Below are positions 36,423 through 44,529 of a stretch of 64,000 bases of DNA, in pieces (position 1 is the first letter of the stretch; each line of letters begins with the position of its first letter). The position numbers and the translations under genes were made by a program. This DNA comes from Gimesia chilikensis (GTDB lineage Bacteria; Planctomycetota; Planctomycetia; Planctomycetales; Planctomycetaceae), in assembly GCF_007744075.1 (NCBI RefSeq), contig NZ_CP036266.1, forward strand, positions 3,519,748-3,583,747. Reading direction: 5' to 3'. Under the pieces are notes generated by a model. That model worked only from the letters and a program-made list of their open reading frames with translations, was not told where the DNA came from and ran no database searches.

Positions 36423-37862
36423 GTGACCGGCGGCTCACACAGACGCTCAAAGCTGTCAGGTTTCATCAGTATTTCTTTATGGTTCGCTCAGGTTCCGATT
36501 ATGATTACAGAAATTCAGGAAAAAACAGGACTCACTCAAAGTGATACAGCGGGAAATCAGGAGACCGTTGCGATTCGTGTAGAAGATCTGATCGTGGGAC
36601 GCACGATTCAAAATCCGATCCATGATGCGAATGGTGTGCTCCTGCTGGCTGAAGGTTCCGTGATTACCTCACGCTTCAAAGATTTATTGCGCGAGCGCAA
36701 ACAGAGTCATGTGGAACTGCACGGCGACGATGCTGCTACAGTGAGCCTGAATGCACTGGCGGGAAATCCGCTGGTCGACGGTGCCAGCCAGGGGATCTTT
36801 TCTACTGAGTTGACAGAAAAACTGGACCGGTTAATCGAATCAGGGTCCATGTTTGTTGCCAATACCGGACCGGCACTCCGCGATTCGATGGTGGTACATG
36901 GCTGTAAAGGGTATGACCAGAAGCATCGCGAGCATCTGTTCGAGCAGCAGAAAAAGTTCGGTGAATCACTGGATGGAATGATGCGCGGCGCCCTGAGTGG
37001 GACAACTCCCAGCGGTTCGCAAATCACCAGCATGGCGGCCAGTTATCTGACACAACTGACTGCTGACGCAGACAGCGTGATTTCCGTAGCAACAGAGGCG
37101 GGAAAAGACGAAACCCTGTCGCAGCACTGTTTGCAGATGTCGCTGTTAGGCATGGCGATTGGTGCCGAACTGAACCTGGATGAAACCAACGTAAGAAACA
37201 TCGGCCTGTGTGGGCTGGTCCACGACTGGGGCATGGTCAAAGTACAGGCGAAAATCGGTAAATGGCGTCGTAAGCTCGATCCACTGGAGCGGATGGAAAT
37301 GCAGAAGCATCCCATCTTTTCTCTGGAAATGCTGGAAGATGTGGCAGGGATTCCGAGTATTGTGCCGGTCGTCTGTTACCAGGTACACGAACAGCCGAAC
37401 GGACTGGGTTACCCCCGGCAGCGAAGTCAGAAAATGATTCACCTGTTCGCCCGGATCTTAAATGTGGCCCATTGCTATGTGTCGCTGACCAGTTCCCGTG
37501 AGGACCGCCCTGCCCTGATGCCTTACGCGGCGATGGAGCACATGCTGCGTCTGACGAACGAAAAAATGATTGATTCTTCAGCGATGCGAGCCTTGTTGAA
37601 CCTGCTCTCGTTGTTTCCGGTGGGAAGTTTCGTCACCCTGACGGATGGAAGTGCGGCTCGCGTGATCCGTCGCAATGGGGAAAATTATACGAGTCCGATC
37701 GTACAGATCATCCAGACCGCGGATGGCAAACAGGCCGATCCCCTGGATCCGAATTGCATTATTGATCTCCGCCAGAGTGAGTTGGAGATTGATCAGGCCC
37801 TGCCCACCCCTGGAAAAGATGAGATCGAACTGACATCCGAACTGTTTTACGGACAGGTTTAA
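36423..37862 (+). CDS. HD-GYP domain protein
   Basis: A 479-residue protein whose middle (about 225-375) is an HD-GYP domain. The metal site is intact in outline: SQHCLQMSLLGMAIG, LVHDWGMV (HD), then QKHPIFSLEMLEDVAG and VCYQVHEQPNGLGYP (the GYP signature). HD-GYP proteins hydrolyse cyclic di-GMP. The N-terminal part (RTIQNPIHDANGVLLLAEGSVIT) is the small domain often found before HD-GYP in planctomycetes and deltaproteobacteria. GTG 36423 is chosen as start, eight bases behind AGGAGA; the next ATG (36501) has no good site. The sequence ATGTTGTGA overlaps this start. Confidence 0.88.
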   Translation: MTGGSHRRSKLSGFISISLWFAQVPIMITEIQEKTGLTQSDTAGNQETVAIRVEDLIVGRTIQNPIHDANGVLLLAEGSVITSRFKDLLRERKQSHVELHGDDAATVSLNALAGNPLVDGASQGIFSTELTEKLDRLIESGSMFVANTGPALRDSMVVHGCKGYDQKHREHLFEQQKKFGESLDGMMRGALSGTTPSGSQITSMAASYLTQLTADADSVISVATEAGKDETLSQHCLQMSLLGMAIGAELNLDETNVRNIGLCGLVHDWGMVKVQAKIGKWRRKLDPLERMEMQKHPIFSLEMLEDVAGIPSIVPVVCYQVHEQPNGLGYPRQRSQKMIHLFARILNVAHCYVSLTSSREDRPALMPYAAMEHMLRLTNEKMIDSSAMRALLNLLSLFPVGSFVTLTDGSAARVIRRNGENYTSPIVQIIQTADGKQADPLDPNCIIDLRQSELEIDQALPTPGKDEIELTSELFYGQV

Positions 37863-37988
37863 GCTGCCCTGACCGTTAAATTGCTGCTAATCCGAACCTC
37901 ATAAGCCGTGAAACTGTCGATATTTGCAGAGCCAGATCCACTTCTCCGGGAAAACTGACGATTCCTGAATCAGAAACGGTGGTTATGC

Positions 37989-38017
37989 TTGAAACTGATC
38001 GCGGAATGGCTTATATT
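37989..38017 (+). promoter_or_regulatory. Sigma-70 promoter of tRNA-Phe
   Basis: TTGAAA (37989-37994) and TATATT (38012-38017) are exactly 17 bases apart. Start would be near 38024, giving a leader of about 60 bases before the tRNA. Confidence 0.75.
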
Positions 38018-38086
38018 TCCATCTCGCTTCCATTAAGCGATGAATTCACAGGGAGTTAACGCCAGTGATTTCAAAGCGGAAACGAA

Positions 38087-38159
38087 GGGCATGTAGCTCA
38101 GTTGGTAGAGCACAGGACTGAAAATCCTGGTGTCGGCGGTTCGATCCCGCCCGTGCCCA
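38087..38159 (+). tRNA. tRNA-Phe (GAA)
   Basis: 73 bases fold into a full cloverleaf: acceptor GGGCATG/CGTGCCC with one G-U pair, D stem GCTC/GAGC, anticodon stem CAGGA/TCCTG with loop CTGAAAA (anticodon GAA), variable loop GTGTC, and T arm GGCGG-TTCGATC-CCGCC. The discriminator is A and CCA is not encoded, so it is added after transcription. A promoter precedes it and a strong terminator follows. Confidence 0.98.
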
Positions 38160-38180
38160 CTTTTAACCTGAAAACGACGC

Positions 38181-38219
38181 CGAGCGGGAATGTCTTTTGA
38201 TATTCCCGCTCGTTTTTTT
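38181..38219 (+). terminator. Terminator of tRNA-Phe
   Basis: CGAGCGGGAAT (38181-38191) pairs fully with ATTCCCGCTCG (38202-38212), followed by seven T residues (38213-38219). Confidence 0.95.
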
Positions 38220-38385
38220 GCGCCCTGCCCTCACCAGATTCGCCTGGTCTGAACAACCTGATCCCGGGGTTGTGAGCAAGGGCTTCTTTGTTGACGGACG
38301 GTCTGATTCTGTTACGATATTTTTGTTTAGATGCTGCTGGCGTCAAAGCATTTCAGTTCGCGAATCATTTCTTGGTAGAGCAAAT

Positions 38386-38699
38386 ATGAGTTGTGCCGAT
38401 GTTGTTGACAGGACTATTTTTCTACAGCGTTTTTTAGATGAATCACAATTATTGATGGGGGTTGTCTGATTCTAAAATCTGATCTGCAAGCGTGGATTTC
38501 ATCTCAAGACTGCCAGTTTTGTGCGCAGTCATTTTCCAATATTCAAGTCAACGAAATAATCGAAACTGGCAGTCCCTGTTTTTACTGTCTGCCACCGCTT
38601 CCTGAATGTTGGGAATTCAAGTGTCACTCTTGCAGTCGACAGGTTGTGGTCTGCGTGAGCCATGAAAAACCATGGTTTATTGGAAGAGGGACCATAGTA
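38386..38699 (+). pseudogene. Frameshifted 5' part of a zinc-ribbon protein
   Basis: ATG 38386 opens a frame (MSCADVVDRTIFLQRFLDES...) that stops at 38469. From 38442 another frame is open without any good start codon and runs straight into the gene at 38700. That second frame has four Cys pairs or near-pairs: CQFC, CFYC, CHSC and later ECWEFKC, so it is very probably protein coding, with zinc-ribbon character. A run of five G (38457-38461) lies where the frames would join; a shift of one base there would give one continuous protein. It could be a disrupted gene, programmed slippage or a sequence error. Confidence 0.5.
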
Positions 38700-39059
38700 A
38701 TGTTGAACCCGATCTCGGTAAACGCCGCACTGGATCGACTAATCGAACTGAATGGTCAAATGGTAAATCTGGTGGGAGCATTGTCGTTAGATTTTGAAGG
38801 AACATGTATTAATCACATCCCAAAATCTGAGTGCCATTCAGAGAAGGTAGGCACGCATCAATCCAGTATCTGGGTAAACTTCGATTTAGCGGCCATGAAG
38901 CAAAACGAACAATGGTTACAAGAGTTTGACGGCCGTCATGTGCGGGTTGAAGGTAGACTGTCTGTTCCAGAAAAAGGCTTTGATGGCTGCGGGCATTTTT
39001 CACTCTGGCCTGCGGAAATTACAGTGACCAAAATCGTCAATTCAAATGACGGTGATTAG
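38700..39059 (+). CDS. Hypothetical protein, 119 residues
   Basis: ATG 38700 follows GGAAGAGG. The protein reads LNPISVNAALDRLIELNGQMVNLVGALSLDFEGTCINH and later FDGRHVRVEGRLS, CGHFSLWPAEITVTKI. Alternating strands suggest a small OB-like beta fold. No signal peptide or membrane helix is seen. The frame is open upstream into a Cys-rich stretch, so this may instead be the C-terminal domain of a larger zinc-ribbon protein. No function is assigned. Confidence 0.6.
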   Translation: MLNPISVNAALDRLIELNGQMVNLVGALSLDFEGTCINHIPKSECHSEKVGTHQSSIWVNFDLAAMKQNEQWLQEFDGRHVRVEGRLSVPEKGFDGCGHFSLWPAEITVTKIVNSNDGD

Positions 39060-39121
39060 TACCCGACTTGATGCTAAGTTATCCCTTGCTGGAATTATCA
39101 TAGCGTTCTATGAGGCAAGAC

Positions 39122-39490
39122 ATGAGAAATCTCGAAACGCTCGAACTGAAAGCATTTGTGCCTGCGCAGGACTTTGAACTTTCCAAACGCTTTTACTCGG
39201 ATCTTGGTTTTCAGATTCCCTGGTCTTCGGATGAACTGGCCTATCTGCATTGTGGTAATTGCACGTTTCTGTTGCAGAACTTTTATGTCAAAGCGCTGGC
39301 AGAGAATTTCATGATGCATCTCTCGGTTGAGAATGTCGACGACTGGCGTGCGCATGTCCGGGAACAGCAGATTGCCGAGAAGTATGGCGTGGTAGTGACC
39401 GAGCCGGAACAACGCCCCTGGCGGATGCGGGACTTTGTACTGTATGACCCCTCCGGCGTATTGTGGCGGATTGCGGAAAATACAGATTGA
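39122..39490 (+). CDS. VOC family protein (glyoxalase/bleomycin resistance fold)
   Basis: A 122-residue protein with the vicinal oxygen chelate fold: LKAFVPAQDFELSKRFYSDLGFQIPWSSDELAYLHCGNCTFLLQNFY and the closing DFVLYDPSGVLWRIAE, which holds the usual metal-site Glu at the end. Single-domain VOC proteins work as dimers and include resistance proteins and epimerases. Start ATG 39122 has GAGG six bases before it; ATG 39110 in frame is less likely. Confidence 0.8.
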   Translation: MRNLETLELKAFVPAQDFELSKRFYSDLGFQIPWSSDELAYLHCGNCTFLLQNFYVKALAENFMMHLSVENVDDWRAHVREQQIAEKYGVVVTEPEQRPWRMRDFVLYDPSGVLWRIAENTD

Positions 39491-39520
39491 GTTGTTGCAG
39501 TTGTGTTATTGGGTTTCGTT

Positions 39521-39901
39521 ATGAAAAGACGAATCATCCTACTGTTACTCTTGCTCGCAGGATGCTCAAGGAGCACTCCCTCTCCCGGGCCTGCGATTTC
39601 GTTTGATGAAGCTTCCGGCGTGATTACGATCAATCCGGCTGTCGATGCAAAACGAAAAATCAGTTATGGCTTTCCACTGGGATCGGTGACTGTAGAAACG
39701 CTGGGACACAAAGAGGGTGAGTTACTCTTTGAGTACACCCACGAAGTCGAAGGAGGCTATACCGTCTATCTTTGCCGGGTTCCCGTGACCGATCAACCAG
39801 TGACGATCGAACTGCCGAAAGGCGGGGATACTGAGCCCAAGACTTCGTTTGACCTCGAAGACAGCAAGTTCGTGCGTGAGGGCAGTGTGTTCTTCGATTA
39901 A
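39521..39901 (+). CDS. Small lipoprotein
   Basis: A 126-residue protein with a lipoprotein signal: MKRRIILLLLLLAGCS, cleaved before Cys. The mature part is beta-rich (ISYGFPLGSVTVETLGHKEGELLFEYTHEV, YTVYLCRVPVTDQPVTIEL). It should be lipid-anchored in the periplasm or at the outer membrane. No family is recognised. It is part of a same-strand run of short genes from 38.7 to 45.3 kb. Confidence 0.7.
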   Translation: MKRRIILLLLLLAGCSRSTPSPGPAISFDEASGVITINPAVDAKRKISYGFPLGSVTVETLGHKEGELLFEYTHEVEGGYTVYLCRVPVTDQPVTIELPKGGDTEPKTSFDLEDSKFVREGSVFFD

Positions 39902-40030
39902 AGTCTCTTCCGATTTCAGTGCCGAATGAAGTGGCTATCCGTGCTGCTGCTGATCCCCAGACTGATTTTATCTGATATGTAAAATGGATCGCGTCGGAAT
40001 CGACTTGAACGAAACGCATTTACAGGTACT

Positions 40031-40501
40031 ATGAAAGGGCGTTGGGATTTCCTGTCATTAGAAAATGGATCTGTATCTGAGAAAGTAGAGCCGATGGAAG
40101 ATCAATGGGCCGTGGGCCAGACTGAGTGGGAAGGTCACCCACTGTTTGTACGCTTTAACACGTCCGTCCAGGATGGTCATTTGAAAGGCGAATTTCCGAT
40201 CAAGGTTGGCTTTGCCCTGCCCTTGCATACGCCCTCATCAGAAGGTCTGCCCGGGGAAGAAGAGATGGAACAGCTGGGCGAGATCGAAGAGCTGATGGAA
40301 GAATATCTGGGTAGTGACGGCGTATTGGTACTGGTATTGACCACTGGGGGTATGCGTGAAGTAATTTTCTACGTTCGTCCTAACACTGATATCGCAGGCG
40401 TCCACAAGCGGCTGATGACGGAAGTCACTTCACATGAAGTCCAGTGTGTCGGAGAAGAAGAACCGGGGTGGGATTCCTATTATGCGTTTGTGGGTGAGTG
40501 A
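40031..40501 (+). CDS. DUF695-like protein
   Basis: A 156-residue soluble protein. The pattern GHPLFVRFNTSV, then a predicted beta strand FPIKVGFALPLHTP, an acidic helix (EEEMEQLGEIEELMEEYL), GVLVLVLTTGGMREVIFYVRP and the end HEVQCVGEEEPGWDSYYAFVG fits DUF695, whose members occur among the small proteins of toxin-immunity loci. The assignment is from memory of the motif order, so it is tentative. It is followed after six bases by a lipoprotein gene. Confidence 0.6.
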   Translation: MKGRWDFLSLENGSVSEKVEPMEDQWAVGQTEWEGHPLFVRFNTSVQDGHLKGEFPIKVGFALPLHTPSSEGLPGEEEMEQLGEIEELMEEYLGSDGVLVLVLTTGGMREVIFYVRPNTDIAGVHKRLMTEVTSHEVQCVGEEEPGWDSYYAFVGE

Positions 40502-40507
40502 ATTTCG

Positions 40508-41020
40508 ATGAGTCTGAGCGGAATTTTCCAGTCGAGAGCCGGACTGCTGTGGCTATGCTTGCTGCTGTGGAGTTGCCAGGAGGCGGCGCCTCCTGCGGGA
40601 GCGAAACTCCCTTCCGAGGCAGAAGCGGCGTTGCGGCTGGCGCCAAAGTGGGAGCTGTTCTCCCTCGATCCGGAAGTGGAACCGGATGATGCGCAGCCCG
40701 AGACGTTTCATGGCTGGAAGGTGCTGGGGAGTGTGGAGATCAGAGACGAGGCGACCCGGCAGAGATTGCTGGAATCGTTGAAGGCAAGTGTGGCTGCGAA
40801 TCCGGGGGTCGTCGCTGCCTGCTTCTCGCCCCGGCACGGGATCCGGGTGAAGCAGAATGGAGAGCAACATGATTTTGTAATCTGTTTTCAGTGTTACTAT
40901 ATCAGGTGGTATCCGCATGACGAACCGGAGTCTGGCTTCAATCCTACGGATTCACCAGTCGACGCATTTAACAGTGTGCTGCAGCAGGCGAATGTGCCTT
41001 TGCCGGCACAGCCGAAGTAA
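40508..41020 (+). CDS. Putative lipoprotein, 170 residues
   Basis: The start MSLSGIFQSRAGLLWLCLLLWSCQ is a plausible lipoprotein signal with Cys23 as the lipid site. The mature protein contains PETFHGWKVLGSVEIRDEATRQRLLESLKASVAANPGVVAACFSPRHGIRVKQNG and FVICFQCYYIRWY, which resembles proteins that report on a small alpha/beta domain with many paralogues in planctomycetes. No function is assigned. The start lies six bases behind the previous stop. Confidence 0.65.
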   Translation: MSLSGIFQSRAGLLWLCLLLWSCQEAAPPAGAKLPSEAEAALRLAPKWELFSLDPEVEPDDAQPETFHGWKVLGSVEIRDEATRQRLLESLKASVAANPGVVAACFSPRHGIRVKQNGEQHDFVICFQCYYIRWYPHDEPESGFNPTDSPVDAFNSVLQQANVPLPAQPK

Positions 41021-41064
41021 CAGGTGAATGGACTCCGTTTCTACTTACTGATGATGAGTGATTC

Positions 41065-41595
41065 ATGGTTCCCAGAAACATAAATCTGTTTTTCGTATTG
41101 CTGCTCACCCCCTGTTTCTGCGGATGTGAGATCATCAAGATGGACTATGTGCCAGAGGATGAGCAGATAAGAAATTCATTTGGTTCGTTTCTGGTAAAAC
41201 CAGCAGAAGTGACCGGCCATTATGCGAACATGGATATTGACTGTATTGTCTTTACTTATAGATCAGAGGCGTCAGATAGTGCTGATTTCTGGACGTTGCT
41301 TGATGATGCCCTGACGGAACGGGAATGGAAGTGTACTCTAGAGGATGAGACGCAGCGGCATTATGAACGCATTTTTCGCAAGACGGGAGAGCAACTGTTT
41401 CACAGTGCCGAACAGATGCGGATCAGTTACAATCCTGAGACGAAGTTTGCAGTGGTAGCCTGGGTGCAGGCGGATTCGCTTGATCCCGTGGAGCGGTTCA
41501 GTGAAAACGATGAAGCCAGCTTTGCCGCCAAAGTTGTCTGGCCGCGATTTGAAAGACTCGCTGCGGATGAAAAAGGGACTGCGAAAATTGAGTAA
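41065..41595 (+). CDS. Putative lipoprotein, 176 residues
   Basis: The signal MVPRNINLFFVLLLTPCFCGCE ends in a lipobox (CFCGC). The rest is acidic and mixed alpha/beta (HYANMDIDCIVFTYRSEASDSADFWTLLDDALTEREWKC, then MRISYNPETKFAVVAWVQAD). No family is recognised. It probably faces the periplasm. Confidence 0.65.
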   Translation: MVPRNINLFFVLLLTPCFCGCEIIKMDYVPEDEQIRNSFGSFLVKPAEVTGHYANMDIDCIVFTYRSEASDSADFWTLLDDALTEREWKCTLEDETQRHYERIFRKTGEQLFHSAEQMRISYNPETKFAVVAWVQADSLDPVERFSENDEASFAAKVVWPRFERLAADEKGTAKIE

Positions 41596-41684
41596 GTAGA
41601 CTGCCTGAAGTCGAGCTGAAACTCAAATGAAGGATGAAATGAAAATGTTTTGAAGGTGAGCAATCAGGATCAACGGGAATTGCG

Positions 41685-42005
41685 ATGAAGATTAGCTGCT
41701 ACTGCGGGGAGATGATATTTGACTCGACGGACAATCTGCCTCAAAAGGGGCGTTTAATACCGGATCAGGACTGGCTGGCGATGTTTGATGCACTGGAGGT
41801 CCAGGTTGTGGAACGTCTGGCTGCGGGAACGCTTTCCTTTGAAGCGGCCTGCATGCAGATGAGAGAACTGATCTGCTCTCCAGTCCGTGGTATATGGCAA
41901 TGTGCGAGTTGTGGCAAGCTTTATGTTGATGATCTGGAGGGACAGTTGCAGTGTTATGTGCCGGCAAATGAGGAGACTGATCAACGAATTTTACGCGGGC
42001 GTTGA
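41685..42005 (+). CDS. Small zinc-ribbon-like protein
   Basis: A 106-residue protein with a metal-type Cys pattern: CYC near the start (ISCYCGEMIFDSTD) and CASCGKLYVD near the end, with a helix between. Two Cys pairs flanking a helix suggest one zinc site. GGGAA precedes the ATG. No function is assigned; similar short zinc-ribbon proteins occur in the same block. Confidence 0.65.
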   Translation: MKISCYCGEMIFDSTDNLPQKGRLIPDQDWLAMFDALEVQVVERLAAGTLSFEAACMQMRELICSPVRGIWQCASCGKLYVDDLEGQLQCYVPANEETDQRILRGR

Positions 42006-42057
42006 GGCGCGAATCCGGATGCGATGCCTGAAAGAGAAATGACGACGGGATCAGACC

Positions 42058-42600
42058 ATGGCTGAATTCATGACGGACGGAGAAGTTGACTGGACGACCC
42101 TGGCCCTGGCCGTCGGCTCCCTGGAGGAAAATGGACGCGAACACGGGAGTTCAATTGAAGCCCGGGAAGCGATTTCGCTGATCATCGGGCACAACAATCT
42201 GTGTGCAGCCGTGGAGCATTATGTTGCGTGCCGGCCCGGGGCCGAACTGACGCGAATGGTACTCTGGGCCCTGCACCCCTGGTGTGCCATGGAACGCTGT
42301 TATGAAATCTATCAGCAGTCCGATGATCTGGAGGCCCGGCAGGAGGCCGTGGAACTGTTGCGCGTTGTGGCAGATCATCGTGCGTTACCCTGGGCTCAAG
42401 GTTTTCTGGAAGATCCAGACGAGGGTATTCAGGCCTGGGGCGCCGGTATGGTGGATCAGTTGCTGTTTACACATCTGGTTGATCCGGAAGATTGTGTGGA
42501 ACTGCTCGGATTGATGGCGGCGCATCCCAATCGACTGGTTCGTGAACGCTATGATTTCATCACGGAGTTTTTGCAGGCACGCGGGGAATCCGCTTCGTAG
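42058..42600 (+). CDS. HEAT-repeat-like protein
   Basis: A 180-residue all-helical protein. Repeating helical pairs such as AREAISLIIGHNNLCAAVEHYVACR, ARQEAVELLRVVADHRALPWAQGFLEDPDEGIQAWGAGMVDQLL and CVELLGLMAAHPNRLVRERYDFI look like HEAT or Armadillo-type repeats, typically protein-binding. No signal peptide is seen. Proteins of this kind are common as immunity proteins, but there is no direct sign of that role here. Confidence 0.65.
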   Translation: MAEFMTDGEVDWTTLALAVGSLEENGREHGSSIEAREAISLIIGHNNLCAAVEHYVACRPGAELTRMVLWALHPWCAMERCYEIYQQSDDLEARQEAVELLRVVADHRALPWAQGFLEDPDEGIQAWGAGMVDQLLFTHLVDPEDCVELLGLMAAHPNRLVRERYDFITEFLQARGESAS

Positions 42601-42770
42601 CTCATCAAAAGGAAGGTGAATCAGATATTTCCGTATAGGGAATGTTAAAAAGCGATTCTATTGCTGCGTTTATCCCCTGATTTGTGTCTGGACAGATCTA
42701 TGCGAATCGGCTAAACAGGACTGTTTGTAGGTGCAGATGTTTCTGTTGTGTGAAAGGAGTAGAGGGCCCG

Positions 42771-43328
42771 ATGAAACAGATCTTGCTATGGATGCTCGCT
42801 GTTGGTGTCTGGTGTGCTGCGTGCGCGAAAGCGGATGCGGAAGAGGAATACCTGTTGCGCGTCAATGTGATGGAATATGAATATGGGGCCGAAGAAATTA
42901 TTAAAACGCAGTCGTTCAGTGAACTCATGAAAAAACTTCCGAATGAGAAGTTGCTGCGAGGGGTTGAGATGGTCGTCGTTCCCGGCGAGCGATTTTATTG
43001 TAAGACCCGTCAGGGAGGACATACCCAGACCGTATTGGGAATGTTGACGGAAGAGGACGGCAAATTCAATATCCAAGTTGATTATCTACACACGTATGAT
43101 GATGGGAGACGCGTTCCGGTATTGCATAAATTCGGTGTCCGTGGATCCCTCTCTCTTAAAGTCGGAGAGGAAGGTGTCCTGGGAGGTTCGCTGGTGGAGC
43201 GCAAAAAGGAGACCTGCCAACTGTTGTTAACCAGATTTGAGACACCCGATGACAGCAAGCCAAGCCTGCCCTTAATGAAAGACTTCGAGAAAGAGATACA
43301 AGATCATCAGGAAGCTGGCCCTGATTGA
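42771..43328 (+). CDS. Secreted hypothetical protein, paralogue A
   Basis: A 185-residue protein with a signal peptide (MKQILLWMLAVGVWCAACAKADA). The mature part starts EEEYLLRVNVMEYEYG and has NEKLLRGVEMVVVPGERFYCKTRQGGHTQTVLGMLTEEDGKFNIQVDYLHTYDDG, an all-beta pattern. The gene at 43477 encodes a diverged paralogue with the same motif order (EEDYLLRVEMRGYE, EKLLHSIEVVTRLNQRFHGKSQSG). GAAAGGAG and AGAGGG precede the ATG. Its 3' end lies inside a 65-bp repeat shared with the paralogue's downstream region. Confidence 0.75.
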   Translation: MKQILLWMLAVGVWCAACAKADAEEEYLLRVNVMEYEYGAEEIIKTQSFSELMKKLPNEKLLRGVEMVVVPGERFYCKTRQGGHTQTVLGMLTEEDGKFNIQVDYLHTYDDGRRVPVLHKFGVRGSLSLKVGEEGVLGGSLVERKKETCQLLLTRFETPDDSKPSLPLMKDFEKEIQDHQEAGPD

Positions 43329-43367
43329 TCGAAGGGAGCGTGAGTACGATGGACGATGCGAGCCAAA
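43303..43367 (+). repeat. Direct repeat copy 1, 65 bp
   Basis: Identical to 44037-44101 at 63 of 65 bases. The copy spans the 3' end of paralogue A and then an eight-codon remnant (ATG 43349 to TGA 43375) of the gene that stands complete at 44083. Confidence 0.95.
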
Positions 43368-43476
43368 CAAGCTGAGGTATTCAAAGTACCGAGCCCCTTA
43401 AGCCCATGATCTCCCCTTGAATGAAGTTATCTCCCAGGAAGTATTCCAGTTGGTATTAAAAAAACTGAGAAACCAG

Positions 43477-44004
43477 ATGAAAATGATACGTTTGCTGATG
43501 ATCGGTTGTTGTTTTTCCCTGGGTGTGTGTCTGATGGGATACGCTGAGGAAGACTATCTACTGCGCGTGGAGATGCGCGGGTATGAAAAAGTGCCGGAGG
43601 AAAATCCGGAAGAGAAGCTGCTGCACAGTATCGAGGTAGTAACGCGTCTCAATCAGAGATTTCATGGTAAATCACAAAGCGGCCGCTATGCGCAGACCAT
43701 CAACGGTAAGCTGATCCGGAAAGAGGGGAAATTTGCAGTGCAACTGGAATACCTGCAGACGGTCGATCTCGGTTATGTGCCGGATGTATTCGGCAATCCT
43801 CAACTGGGTGAAACGGGAATCAAGATATCGAACCATGAGTGCCAGTTGGACAAAGTCTATTTTATTGGTGGTTCGGAGACAGAATCACAAACGAATTCCT
43901 GTCCCCTGGTGAGGTCGAGGCTGCACATCTATCTGCAGGTAACACGTTATGTTCCGCAAGAGGCGTTTAAGGCACCCGATGACAGCCAGCCGATCGTTCC
44001 TTAA
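43477..44004 (+). CDS. Secreted hypothetical protein, paralogue B
   Basis: A 175-residue protein with a signal peptide (MKMIRLLMIGCCFSLGVCLMGYA) and a mature part that matches the protein at 42771 in motif order, but lacks an insert after the first strand and carries extra residues near the end (QLDKVYFIGGSETESQTNSC, LHIYLQVTRYV). It ends at PDDSQPIVP, where paralogue A continues with a longer tail. ATG 43477 is the best start for the signal peptide, though its ribosome site is weak; the frame opens at TTG 43417. Confidence 0.72.
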   Translation: MKMIRLLMIGCCFSLGVCLMGYAEEDYLLRVEMRGYEKVPEENPEEKLLHSIEVVTRLNQRFHGKSQSGRYAQTINGKLIRKEGKFAVQLEYLQTVDLGYVPDVFGNPQLGETGIKISNHECQLDKVYFIGGSETESQTNSCPLVRSRLHIYLQVTRYVPQEAFKAPDDSQPIVP

Positions 44005-44036
44005 ATGGAAGACATCGAGAGCAGCTGCAAGACAAT

Positions 44037-44101
44037 ATCATCAGGAAGCTTGCCCTGATTGATCGAAGGGAGCGTGAGGACGATGGACGATGCGAGCCAA
44101 A
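44037..44101 (+). repeat. Direct repeat copy 2, 65 bp
   Basis: Second copy, 734 bases downstream of the first. Here the repeat includes the ribosome site and the first codons of the gene at 44083. Confidence 0.95.
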
Positions 44102-44529
44102 GTACGATGCAGTTGCTGGAAACGCTGCAATCTGCCAATGAACAGATAAAAAAACAAAAGTACAAATACACCCTCCTTGGTTATCGTACTAGTCAAGCTG
44201 GTTTCATTCTCAGCGGGTCTCCCTTTACCGTACATGAGAATGGGGAAAAGACCGAATATCATGGCTGCCTGGTGCTCGGGTTTGTAGTCCAGGGTAAGGA
44301 TCAGAAAGAGTATGATCTGGGGCTCACCATTTTTTGGGATGCGACGCAATGGTTGATTACGACTGAACTGAGCGAGGTCAACGATGAACAGGGGCAGGTC
44401 ATTATCAAGGAGTTACCGGAGAGAAAATGTGATAAGCTGTCCGATTGCCTCAGGGAGATACTCGAAGCGGTCAGTGATCTGGCGCAGTTTGAAGAGATTG
44501 TGACCGCTTTTGAGAAAGGATCCGAATGA
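44083..44529 (+). CDS. Hypothetical protein, 148 residues
   Basis: Starts MDDASQSTMQLLETLQSANEQIKKQ, a short helix, then a beta-rich domain (YKYTLLGYRTSQAGFILSG, YHGCLVLGFVVQGKDQKEYDLGLTIFWD). No signal peptide or membrane segment. The first six codons and upstream 46 bases are copied at 43303-43367. GGGAG and GAGG lie before the ATG. Its stop overlaps the next start (ATGA), so the two are translationally coupled. No family is recognised. Confidence 0.7.
   Translation: MDDASQSTMQLLETLQSANEQIKKQKYKYTLLGYRTSQAGFILSGSPFTVHENGEKTEYHGCLVLGFVVQGKDQKEYDLGLTIFWDATQWLITTELSEVNDEQGQVIIKELPERKCDKLSDCLREILEAVSDLAQFEEIVTAFEKGSE

Noticed and set aside
38098..38346. Minus-strand frame of 82 codons over the tRNA
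   Set aside because: Its end (GGIEPPTPGFSVLC) is the well-known antisense reading of a tRNA-Phe gene and its middle is the terminator; it is not a protein gene.
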